Positions 53,742 through 64,000 of a stretch of 64,000 nt of DNA are shown in pieces. Both the position numbers and the translations under genes were made by a program. The stretch's first letter is position 1; the number at the start of each line of letters is the position of its first letter. The stretch is from Balanoglossus misakiensis (lineage: Eukaryota; Hemichordata), in assembly GCA_040954595.2 (NCBI GenBank), contig CM082578.2, forward strand, positions 4,588,001 to 4,652,000. Reading direction: 5' to 3'. The notes below the pieces were generated by a model. The model did not search any database and was not told the DNA's origin. It saw only the letters and a program-made list of their open reading frames with translations.

Positions 53742-56700
53742 GGAGTCAACTGCTCATGCGTGTATAGTATTCCATCGAGCATTCCCTGTCGTGTGTCGTC
53801 GGGTCATTCGCGATATTTCGTGCCCGATGGGAAGGTGTGTTTCTGAATGTTAAAGAGAAAAAAATATAAATTAGGTGAATTTTGACGTTTTAAAACTGAC
53901 AACGAGTCCGTGTCTACATTCTAACCCTTGCGCACTGGCAATCCGAAGAAATCTGAAAAAAACAGATTTTTAAGTCTGACGGAAACTGGAAAGTATGTTA
54001 TCAAACACGGGGAAAGCATTATCCGTTTTCGGAAAGGCTGTGGTTTCGGTAACAAATATTACGAAAAATTATTATTTGACGATGAACTGTGTCGATACAT
54101 GAAAACACGCATACATTTTTATATATTCATTTCTCACGTGACAGATAAAAATCTTCACTTGCTTCGATTTTGTGCTGAAAATCGGAGCCCTTAAAAGCTA
54201 TGTTATAATATAGGCGTCGATATCAAAATACAGACTAAGCTTCTTTTTCAAGCCTTGGGGATTTTACAGTGTTATCACAATACGGCTGAAATCTGCTGCT
54301 CTCATGCATATGTGCATCGATATAGGTAATTCCCCCCACAGTGTAAAGAGTGGACTAATTTCAGCGTTTGGGTTTTGAATACTACGCGCATCATATTCAC
54401 TAGAACCGCGATTACTTCTGCAGGCTATATTTGCTTGAAACTGTACATGTATGACATTATGCGGATGGTTACCGGGACGATTTGCGTAAACAAGCGACTG
54501 TAACCTATTTTAACACCCGCCCAGCACGAGATGGGGGCAGTTTGACGGGATTTGTGCAACCACTATGTCGTAAGCAAGATGTGAGCAAGATGAGAGGGAG
54601 GTTTCGTCTTTACTCAGAATGTTCTTAAAATTAGAACAAAACAGGCCGATGTCTATGTTGATGCATGATACAGTACAACCAGCGAACGTGTAGCAAGCAA
54701 CACTCAGCTTAACATGTTATATATTCAGGATGTCGGTCGACGTTTCTTACCGTATACGCTGGCTCCCGAAAGTTGCCTTCATGAGGATGTCACAGTAACT
54801 TTGTTTTCACACACCGCTGATTGACCACCTCGGTGAAATATTTGGTTTCCGTGCGAAGTCATACGAGGCGAAGCAGAGTTACCTTTAAATCCACAGGAGA
54901 GATAATAAACATTTCTCAAGAGAATGGCTATTAGCATCCCCCGTGGCTTCGTTTGTTACCGCAGTGCATAGTGGATATGACCCTGATAGCATTAACATGG
55001 GTTAAATGTAAAATGACGACAGGAGTGTAATTGCAGAGAAATCACATACAGCGTACATGGGTTATTTCATAGAACAAGCGAATGTGGTGTGGTAATGTAG
55101 TTTCGACGTCATTACTAAAACAATCGTTATTGTAAAACAACAATGTCTATTTTTTTTTTAAAAACATCCAATTTATGTTACTCGCTTTTGACAAAGTGTG
55201 AGGAAAGGGGCAATCTTCAATAATAAATTGTGAAAACAAAACTTATCTACATTTTATTTATAACGGTTTATTTTGTTATCGGGTTCACAATATGTGCTGA
55301 TTTTTGGAGTGAATGCTTGTTTTAATTTTCACGTTAACACAATGGAATCATATTTTCAAACATCCGAACACGCTCGCGTTTTTCATCGATACATGTCGTC
55401 GGGGAACAGAATGACTATACGTCCGCGTGTACATTAATACTGCCATGCATAAAAAACAGCTAGGCGGATTGTTCCTTCCTGCTGACAGATCAGTAAACGC
55501 GTAAATCCGGAATTTGAAGGAGCGTGTGCTCATTTCTTCTCTAATGAAATTGGCACATTGGTGTATAAAAGGGACGACAAGCGACGAAACAGCGCCAAGC
55601 TCATAAATCCGCCCAATTCTCAAGTGTCAATGGCGAAGAATATTAAGGACTTCTCCCACACCATTTGCAAACATTTCGTGTTTTTCTACGCATGATCAAT
55701 TAATGCTACATCCACAGTGAAAATTGATTTGCCGCCGTGAATCTGCAAGGCGGCCACGGAGATGCAACATTCGTCCTTTCATCGATCAAATATCTCCTTA
55801 CCTTCGTTGTCTCTGCTACAACTGTGGCGTGTATGAATACACTATGTGAAGTTCAATAACAGAAGGTGTTGTTCACCACAGACGCGGACACACCAGAGTC
55901 GGTTACCATTCCCATCTGTAAGATGCTTATAGCAGAAGATTTTTTGGACCGACCGACCAGTACTATTAAACACGGCGACTATGGTAGATGCACAGCGACG
56001 ATTCGAGTTTTTCTTTACGAGCAGTCGAACGAAATGTACTGATCGTCGTGTCGGTGCGCCGCAAAGCTCCCGCGCGAGACGATAACAAGTCGGTGAAACG
56101 TTTCCGCTTATTGCTGAATGATGTATTTGCATTGGAAGTGGGATTTATCTTGCGATATACGGCAGATCTTCGATCATTAATAATACTTTCATATTCACAC
56201 GGTGTAACCCCATGCAGTTGTCAGTAACCCGTATGTACGAGCCGATCTGTCAGCCAAGCCTTCTGGTTCTCTCCAGGGCGATACCATTCGCGTCATTGGG
56301 GAGGGGGGCAGCAGAATATTTCTTCTGATGACTGCATTATAAACTTTAAAATCGTGTAAACCTAGTCGAAGTCTGAATTGCCTTTTGTGAATTCAATGGA
56401 TCTGTCTTCTCGCCCTGGGCGAAGAGAGGAACGTAGATTTACCGGTTGACAGATGATCGCGAGTGTTATTATGCCTGATTTGCGGTGCCTGCGAATAAAA
56501 CATATTATTGCATATGTACCACAGTATTCCAAGCGGGCCGTGCAATAATAATTCTGGTATTTTTGCGAGCTCATATGCAAATGAGCATCCAGAAGAATAA
56601 GATCCCCCATTTCCCCTTCAATCGATCGTATCTTTCAAAGTTTAACCTTCGTTCTGTTAGACAATCACTTGGAGTTCATATAAACCTCCGGAGGATATAA

Positions 56701-57407
56701 CAAAAGTTTTATTTCAGTCGCAAAAAAGCCGATTGTTGTTTTAGTTGTGCGCGTGACAAAGTGGTATTTTTCACAACCCATATGCAAATGAGTAAAAACA
56801 AGCCGGACTACGTTTTGTTTGTAAACATTGAACGCGGTCGGCAGAGCTGGAGTATGATCGCCGAAACGTGGGGAATTTTCAACATTCGGAGACTTCATTG
56901 TCTTATCCTTCCCAAATTTTGTCAGAATAACAAAACATTAACTGGCAGTATGTTTGGGAACCTCGGAATATCCCTAGCTATCGCCAGTTTCTCAAATATT
57001 GCTGATGCTATCTTGCGACCTGAGCTAAACCACCGATGAAATGAGCCAACATGATCGCCGAAACATGCGGATTTTTCAACATTCTGGCACGTTGTCTTAT
57101 TATCCTTCCCAACTATTGTCAGAATAACAGAACATTTAGTTGTCAGTGTGTTTTGGAACCTCGAAAATTACGAAAATCTCTCGCTATCGCCAGTGTTTCA
57201 AAATTTATCGCTGCATTCTCACGACCTCAGGTAACCCACTGTTGGAATGACCCCACATGACCCTTCTTTGCATAACAAAGGTTGCGTCATTTTGGCCAAT
57301 GAGCGGCCTTCTCTGGGTTGCATAGCCTTTGGCGCATCACTGTAATGAAAATCAATACGCCACGATCGAAACTTTGATTTTCGTCAAATCTGGGGAAACA
57401 TATGCAA
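53742..57407. other. region upstream of the EGF/PPxY gene
   Basis: The promoter of the minus-strand gene is expected just above 53741, but no TATA is obvious. No exon is recognisable. A diverged tandem duplication lies at 56845-57250, and two ATGCAAAT octamers at about 56573 and 56781 sit in related contexts. Confidence 0.4.
56845..57250 (+). repeat. diverged two-unit tandem duplication
   Basis: Units of about 200 bp start ATGATCGCCGAAAC and share TCTTAT-CCTTCCCAA-TTGTCAGAATAACA and GCTATCGCCAGT blocks. Both keep an open frame starting MIAET. Similarity between units is roughly three quarters by eye. Origin unknown. Confidence 0.5.
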
Positions 57408-57617
57408 TACTGTAAAACACTTTATTTTCACGAGTTGAAATTTTCGCGACATCGAGAGAGGCCACTGTTTCGCCAGTATTAATTTTCGCGTTCTCTTATT
57501 TCATTCATTGCATCTTTATCTTCAAAAAAATTATGCAACTTTTTATTTTCACGCTATTTTGGCTCTCGCGTATTTCGCGAAAATCTCTTGCTCGCGAAAA
57601 TAAAGTGTTTTACAGTA
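57408..57617. mobile_element. MITE with TACTGTAAAAC termini
   Basis: Ends TACTGTAAAACACTTTATTT and its inverse, followed by CGCGA-rich inner sequence; about 210 bp, non-coding. It is separated by 3 bp from the long palindrome that follows. Confidence 0.8.
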
Positions 57618-57620
57618 ATA

Positions 57621-57806
57621 ACAGAACTTCATGACCTCTGCGCGCGATCTGTGCAATATGGATTTTATTTTCACTCGTGAGAAGGTGTATTCTTCTGCAT
57701 TTTTACTCGCTATCGCTCGTAAAAATACTCGGAAGAATACACCTTCTCACTCATGAAAATAAAATCCATATTGCACAGATCGCGCGCAGAGGTCATGAAG
57801 TTCTGT
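57621..57806. repeat. long near-perfect palindrome with 12-nt loop
   Basis: Arms of about 86 bp begin ACAGAACTTCATGACC and close with TTTTAC/GTAAAA around the loop TCGCTATCGCTC (57707-57718). The loop matches, in inverse complement, the loop of the 23.4-kb palindrome at 11 of 12 positions, while the arms are unrelated. Confidence 0.88.
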
Positions 57807-60466
57807 CATATTATTTTAATGTGCTTGGCCCGTACTTCCGTCGCGCAAGACCGAGCAATTGTTGGATTGATGCATAGAAAGTGTGCAAATCATACTAACA
57901 AAATTGCCCGCACGCATCGTTATATTTCAAACAGAAACAGTTTACCAAGTCGGGGACATTGAGTCATTAGTCCGTTTGATGGGTTTTTGAATGTTTGGAC
58001 CCCGACTAATGTTCGAGAATTTTAGTGCCTTGCTCAGTGGGGTCCCTGAGCTGGGAACTTTTTACAAGCCCAGCATCACGAATCACGCAGATCATCCGCA
58101 AGATGCCAATCCCAGAGGACCTCTTAACTCGGCGATGAAAGTAATAACTTTACAGCTGATGTTTGTGGGTTTCAAGCTGTATCGCAAATTGATGAACTTT
58201 TATTGGATATTTTAAGGACCCAACCTACTGCCGACATCTTTGAGAACCTCTCGAGCACGATCATGGCCGGGCTCGAGTCTGTCTGCTAAACTCTTTTCGG
58301 CAACATGTTTATCTTAAGCTTGGGGTAATTCAATATGCAGTTACCGTCTTTCCTTTACAGATTGCATATTTGCATTTCCCTTCCAGCTGCGTACACTCGT
58401 GAAGGTGTATTATTCTGGACAGATTCTATGTAAATGTACGCGTCTGGCGGATTTGTGTAAAGCACAGAGAGCGGATTTTTTATTTAATGATTTAAGGCGA
58501 CATCGACAGACGTGGATTATTCGCGCCGCTGGCCAGCCTGATGTCACAGATATACAGATGAACACAATTTTATTTTTAAAACGCTGCAACCCTTATAAAT
58601 AATTGCGAGATATTTTTATACAGAGTCCATGTCATGAATTATGTTATATGTACATGTCGAATCTATTTTGAATGTCGAAAGTACAACTTATATGTGTCAT
58701 GTTACGTTAGATTTTATGGCGATATCTCATAAAATAAGCAGTACCCGAGTTTTCAGTAAAGTATGCTAATGTCTACCTTCAGTCATTAGTTAAATAATAA
58801 TTATTCTGAGGGGAAAATCAATGAAATTTTTGACAGTTGGAAAGTTTTGAAATTTATCACGATCCCAGGAGCCAAAATACTCTAAACTGAAAAACAAGAG
58901 AATCGCACAATTATACGCGTGCATGCAGAATCAGGCGAAATAGCAACCGATGCTTGTGTGGGGCATGATTGTGTCGGCGTAAACACAAGTCAGTGTGTCC
59001 TAAATTTTAAGGACATCATGATAATGCAACAACCTGAAAAATTGACTGCTTTTCATCGTGATTTTCTTAAAACGATGGATATCAGTTATGCAGCTGTAGA
59101 TAAATAACGACAGTATACACATAGTGTGCATGTAAAACATGATTTGTTTGTTTGTTTGTTTGTTTGTTGAACTGTTCATAATTTTCGCCTGATTATTATT
59201 ACACCAAAATACCCGTTGTTGGTGATTGCCGATGAAAACGAGTTATAAAAATGGTGGGGAAAAAGAAACTAGTCATTTACAATTGGAGACAAGTCGTTTT
59301 GCGCGGTGTTATGGTGGGCCATCTACATGATCTAGAGCAAGAAATTTAAGTGGGGATTATTTTGAACGTTGACACCAAAAGTGGATGTTACTCCGAGAAA
59401 TGCAAGCTAAATCCTCGCATCTTTTTTCGGTGTCTTTTTGCTTCTCAACTCAAACCATTATACCTGGCGCACTTAATCCACGGATGCATTATGTAATACA
59501 TAGTCCGACTTCATTAAATGTTTTCCTGAAACATTAAATTCAACATTGTTCGAAAATATTATATCAAATATGTATGCAGAGAGCATACATATTTGATAGT
59601 GGTCGATAGAGCTCCGTTGTTCTGTTTTGCTGGGGAAAAATTGAAATCGCGAATACCAGGTAAATATCAAAAATAGAAATTGATGAATGGCTTTTTATGT
59701 TAATTTTACGAAATCCGAATCGGAGCATATGTAGGAAGGTGTGTATCATATTACGATGAGCCCTTACATTAACTGAACCATCATTTGAGGGCGCTGTCAT
59801 CTTACAGATCTTACCTTGGTCACTCCGGAAACTTGCATATCAAATCTCACGGCAATTAGACAGGCTGTTCCGAGAAAATATGTTTAACCCAAAGGACAGA
59901 CATTGACCCAAAAATACGAATTTGCCCGTATCACTACAATTTGAAGAAATTTGACTACAGTAAAACCTAAAGAATCGCATTTTAAAACAATTCAGCGTTT
60001 CCAGACCTAAACGGCAAAAATAGTTTTCAAAACTTAAATAAGCAAATTTTACCATAATTTGAACATACATCACCCCTAGAAACCTGCATGCGAAATTTCA
60101 AACCAACTTTGACAAGGAGATTCTGAGTAACCGGTAATTTAAGAGAAAACGTCAGTGTCGACGAAAGAACAAAGGACAGACGGACGGACGGACACACAAT
60201 CACCCTGTCAGATGATAAGCTCCGCGTCGCTTACAGTGGGGCGTATTTACGGGAAACTAGAAATAAGCGCCTTGTTCCTTATATGTCCCAGCTAATTAAA
60301 CGATTGTGCATTGAGACTGTGTATTATATGATCGCTTATTTAACAGTGGTATTGAAAGTTAAACGTGCAGCGTGGGATATATGGTAAGACAAGTGAAGAC
60401 GTCAGGGTTCAAGTTCACGATCGACCGTAAGTGGCGTTCAAGACTTCGAAATATTCTTGCACTGAG

Positions 60467-60467
<1 letters not shown>
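57807..60467. other. intergenic stretch
   Basis: No exon recognised. It includes a (GTTT)n run near 59146 and a perfect hairpin at 59563-59597. Confidence 0.4.
59563..59597. repeat. perfect 15-bp-arm hairpin
   Basis: ATCAAATATGTATGC and its exact inverse around AGAGA. A minus-strand transcript would form the same structure. Confidence 0.7.
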
Positions 60468-60509
<42 letters not shown>

Positions 60510-60571
60510 CCACCACCACCACCACCACCACCACCACGGCCACGGCCACCACCACCACCACCACCACCACC
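60468..60571. repeat. (ATC)n(ACC)n trinucleotide repeat
   Basis: ATC units followed by ACC units with a short GGCC-containing interruption. Reads as polySer-polyPro or polyAsp-polyGly; no flanking gene structure supports translation. Confidence 0.9.
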
Positions 60572-62064
60572 ATATATTGCTAACACAGTGACTGTCCTTC
60601 GAAGATTGATTTTGGTGACTGTATTCTGAATTGGAAGGGAAGAGATGTTTTAGACATGAATTTTATAAACACACAATATACAAGTCAAAGATCTGACGTC
60701 CACTCACTAGACCAACTACGCACCAGATACTATTCTTTGTACGCATATGTATTTTAATTAGTCCAACGTGTTGGCTTCCAGAGAACAAAAGTCGCCATTT
60801 TTCAGACCTTCTCCCCTTCCAATACTGTTATATCAGAATATGACCATTGGCTAAGTGTTTTATTCAAGAAACTGGCAGTTTGTTTCATGTCAATATATGA
60901 CAATAGGATATTTTTATTAAATTCTTGAAGAGATTTCGAGTTAAAATATATTTCAAATTTTAGTTCATTTTATTTAATTCTCATTAGTAACATGTATATG
61001 TTTTGAAATGTATCATAGTAATGAAATGTATCATAGTAATTTTAGACGGACAGTTATTCCGTCTAGCAGAAATAATCGAGATAAAATAGAAATACCCCGT
61101 CGATTTTGACATGAAGGACTAACAAACATCCGTCCAAGCCGAAGCAACAGGCCAGCCTTATATTCGATTTGTATTCTGTGGAGCAAGCAAGCTATAGAGG
61201 TCTATACACTTTCAGCTTTATATTGCAAGTAGTGCATGGCTGGTCTTTTATTCTGACACCTGTTCTTGTTTCATTGTGTACTCCTGCCAGGGGAGGGTGC
61301 GCCGCCCGAATAGTAAGAGGAGTGGCGCTGTTTAGGTGGAGGGAGCCTGCAGCTGTTGGCCGGATGAGGCTTTGATCTGGGCATACTTAGCCGGAAAACA
61401 CACGTACTGAGCTGATCAGACCTGTGTCTCAGACCGCATGGTAAACGACACACGTCACAGGTCACAGAGTATGTCAACATTCATGCCACTTGAAGAAGTG
61501 AGTGAGTAAACTGAAACTTCAAACAGGATATTCAAACAAAGTTCAGCGTTTATGAATAATATCTGGTCATTTGCTTATACCATCGATATGTAACATTTAG
61601 GCACAATTCGTATAGATCATGGGAGAAAAAAAAACTCACGTATCTCTTAAATGACAATACCAGCATATTCAAGTATTAGAGTTTGGGAGATTGTTTAGAG
61701 AGATTAACAGATACACGCCGTTTACTGTTTTCCGTTTCTTGCACCAATGGCGCTATATTTGCGCCGTTGAAGAATTCCAAGTGACGTCATCCTTCCCTGC
61801 ATCCCTTTGAGATAGACAGACAGTCCTTTGCGTTTCAAAATCACAAATCGTCACCTATTTGTAAAATATTGAGTAATTAAAATGTTGGCGTATTTTGATT
61901 TTTCATAACATAATGACAAGTACAATAAAAATAAATAAGTTACGTCATTTTGACGCTAATCGTGACGTTCGATGGCGAATTCAATGTCATGAGAATACTG
62001 CGGAAAGCAAACTGCCACGATTGTCGAATAAGTTTAATTTTCATATGAACAGTTCCGTGATGAG
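60572..62064. other. downstream of the second PPxY gene
   Basis: No exon recognised. It presumably contains the 3' UTR of the minus-strand gene at the high end. ATCATAGTAATGAAATGT-type sequence is duplicated near 61010-61040. Confidence 0.4.
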
Positions 62065-62520
62065 TTAATGTGACGTCGTAGAAGTGACTGATGCTTCTAT
62101 GGTAACTAACTGAATCACTTCTTCATACGACGGTGGGGGCGTTCTCCCATTGCGTTCAACATCGGGAATTGCTCCGTTCTCCAGCATAGAGTCCGTCACT
62201 TCTAAAACACTGATGGCAGGCGTTGGAACAGCTATCGTCGAGGGCGCTGTGTCAATGTTTGTGACGTGGGGACCTGTTGGTTGTGTTTCTCGACTGGAAT
62301 TTGACAGGAAAGATTCTGTTCTCGGTGATCTGTTGATGTAAGGTTTGGGTCGACCGTTTTCACTGCCACGTAATCCTTCAAATCGGCTGTACCACTGCGG
62401 ACGATAGCCCTGGTATTCACGACCTAGATGGAATGAATCAGATATTAGTTCGGCAGTTGCAACGTGTTTTCTCTCTAGAGTGAAAATATAAAAAGCACAC
62501 GCTCCAACAGCGAATAACGG
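62065..62520 (-). CDS. last exon of a second membrane protein with PPSY tail
   Basis: The minus-strand frame runs from a TM-like end (LFAVGACAFYIFTLERK) through a tail of about 130 residues to TAA at 62065. The tail includes TPPPSYEEVIQ. The TM end resembles LPAAACFYCVVLRR of the gene at 38.7-53.7 kb, and both tails carry PPxY, so they are probably tandem paralogues. The exon's 5' edge is uncertain: the frame closes at a stop just above 62525 inside a CAGT repeat that offers possible acceptors. A second possible acceptor at 62424 is not needed because the frame continues. Remaining exons would lie beyond the window. Confidence 0.6.
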   Translation of the reverse strand, partial: PLFAVGACAFYIFTLERKHVATAELISDSFHLGREYQGYRPQWYSRFEGLRGSENGRPKPYINRSPRTESFLSNSSRETQPTGPHVTNIDTAPSTIAVPTPAISVLEVTDSMLENGAIPDVERNGRTPPPSYEEVIQLVTIEASVTSTTSH

Positions 62521-62525
62521 ATCGA

Positions 62526-62960
62526 CTGACTGACTGACTGACTAATTGGTTAGTTGATGGATGGATGAATGGATGGCGGCGGTGGTGGTGTAGGCGGTAG
62601 GTGTGCATTCATTGAATTTTCATTGATTGGCTGATTCATTCATTCATTCATTCGTTCATTCATTCATTCATTCATTCGTTCATTCATTCATTCATTCGTT
62701 CGTTCATTCATTCATTCATTCATTCACTCGTTCATTCATTCATTCGTTCGTTTGTTCGTTTATTCATTCATCCGTCTAATCATTTAACCATCCATGCATC
62801 CATACATCCATACATCCATACATACATACATACATACATACATACATACATACATACATACATACATACATACATACATACATACATACATACATACATA
62901 CATACATACATACATACATACATACATACATACATACATGCATGCATACATGCATGCATG
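62526..62960. repeat. cluster of tetranucleotide microsatellites
   Basis: In order: GACT, GATG, ATTC with scattered GTTC/CTTC variants (62631-62765), CATC, then a pure CATA array (about 62814-62936) ending in CATG. Five related tetramers within 430 bp abut the exon of the second PPxY gene. Confidence 0.9.
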
Positions 62961-63838
62961 CATTACATTTCTTGCTAAATATCCTCATTTTTAACATTTT
63001 GATTGATTGACCTGTTCGTTCGTTCTTTCATTCCAATCCATCGTTCCATCCATCAGTTCGGTTTCTGGGTTCCTCCGTTCATACAAGACATCATTTATTC
63101 ATTTATATTTTAATTCGTTCAGTCAGTCAGTCATTTTTATGCCAAAGAAGACGATCCGTTGGAACACTTATCGTTAAAAATTCCATTTATAGTCCGTCCT
63201 TTTTAATTGACAGTTTTTCAAATTGTTCTGCGATTTTGCAGAACTAACCTTTATATGGTGGTACCATATATAATTATTTAGCCTCGATAATAAACGCGTT
63301 TACAATTGTGTTTCGAAATATTTTGCTGAAGAGCACCATACTCTTACAAGTAGAAATCAACGCCATGAAAAAAAATGTGAAATGAAAATGCAAGAAAGCA
63401 AGTTAAACAGCTTCAAAATGGCGTCATCAAAATATGATGGGATCTAAAGAGGCGCTTATGACGTTATAATTGTAATGTCCGAGCGACCATATACGCCCAA
63501 CGGACAAAACTGAGCCAGTGTTGACGTGAACTCACTGACAAGTCTGTAACATCCTGATGACCAACTAATCGACCATAAAAAGTGTCTCGTTAATAACAAA
63601 TGACTGGATCATCTTTTAGAGCGAGGACATTAAATAATTTCAGTGCCATCAATGTTTGTACATATTTGCCATAGCATATCAACATTATTTATGACAACGT
63701 TTTTGAAAGTATCATAATTGAGAACTCGAAGGTTTACTAAATCGAATGATACGTCATCGTGCAGGATTTTCGTTCCACTGCCACTTAGGGGCTATTTCCG
63801 ACACCATTCCCCTGAAATTCCATGCATTTCAAATCAAA

Positions 63839-63956
63839 ATGGCGACTGGAAGTCAAGGCGCCCTTGATGGGCAGCATTGGAGTCGTTTCAGGAAACTACA
63901 GCTCAGCGCTATCAAGGTGGTTGATGAATTACACGTCTTGTGTCAGCTACATACAG
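63839..63956 (+). CDS. candidate first exon of an unidentified gene
   Basis: ATG in the context AAAATGG opens 39 codons plus one base (MATGSQGALDG, then RFRKLQLSAIKVVDEL and HVLCQLHT) before CAG and a GTCAGT donor. Codon use and the amphipathic helix look genuine. I recognise no family. It runs off the window, divergent from the minus-strand PPxY gene. Confidence 0.35.
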
Positions 63957-64000
63957 GTCAGTGATTTATGAGGTGAACGATCATAGGTGATGCCGTGTTT

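Noticed and set aside
60359-60629. polySer-polyPro and polyAsp-polyGly frames
   Set aside because: Trinucleotide repeat artefact; no gene structure around it.
62594-62960. Regular tetranucleotide arrays resembling a CRISPR-like repeat layout
   Set aside because: There are no unique spacers between repeats; they are simple tandem microsatellites in a eukaryotic genome.

Overview
The window is genomic DNA of an intron-rich, repeat-laden animal. No bacterial or organellar features are visible. Protein content fits an invertebrate, most likely a marine deuterostome such as a hemichordate, cephalochordate or echinoderm relative: a single-copy-type WASP/N-WASP gene, a secreted pentraxin-like protein, a Methuselah-like seven-helix receptor with a somatomedin-B domain, a Crypton (DUF3504-type) recombinase and Penelope-like retroelement debris. 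The species assignment is inference only.

Layout. (1) 0.7-5.6 kb: the left arm of an inverted duplication carrying a second first exon of the receptor, then LINE, hammerhead-ribozyme and microsatellite sequence. (2) 5.9-7.2 kb: an intronless Crypton tyrosine recombinase broken by one nonsense codon. (3) 9.0-36.5 kb, minus strand: an 11-exon WASP/N-WASP gene that could be assembled completely (518 codons, every intron phase compatible). Its 19-kb intron 4 (14.34-33.69 kb) hosts two opposite-strand genes: the somatomedin-B receptor (18.2-21.9 kb) and the pentraxin-like gene (30.1-31.8 kb). (4) 38.7-53.7 kb, minus strand: a gene assembled here for a type I membrane protein with signal peptide, three EGF-like modules, one transmembrane helix and a tail with five PPxY-type motifs. 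(5) 62.07-62.52 kb, minus strand: the last exon of a probable tandem paralogue with a similar PPSY tail. A candidate plus-strand first exon lies at 63.84 kb.

Function. WASP links Cdc42/Rac-type GTPases to Arp2/3-driven actin assembly. The receptor and the EGF/PPxY proteins are cell-surface molecules, and the pentraxin-like product is secreted. There is no sign that they form a pathway. The nested arrangement looks like the product of duplication and insertion inside a large intron.

The most interesting non-genic signals are these. Five copies of a hammerhead-ribozyme motif occur, three of them just downstream of sequence resembling the C-terminal end of a Penelope-like GIY-YIG domain. Those three fragments share the same 5' boundary, and two share the same frameshift, which suggests a non-autonomous family. 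Two unrelated long palindromes (23.4 and 57.7 kb) share an almost identical 12-nt apical loop. A 1.2-kb element sits in one copy of a tandem repeat whose other copy preserves the empty site. A foldback element family with TTAA-type ends has three full and two half copies.
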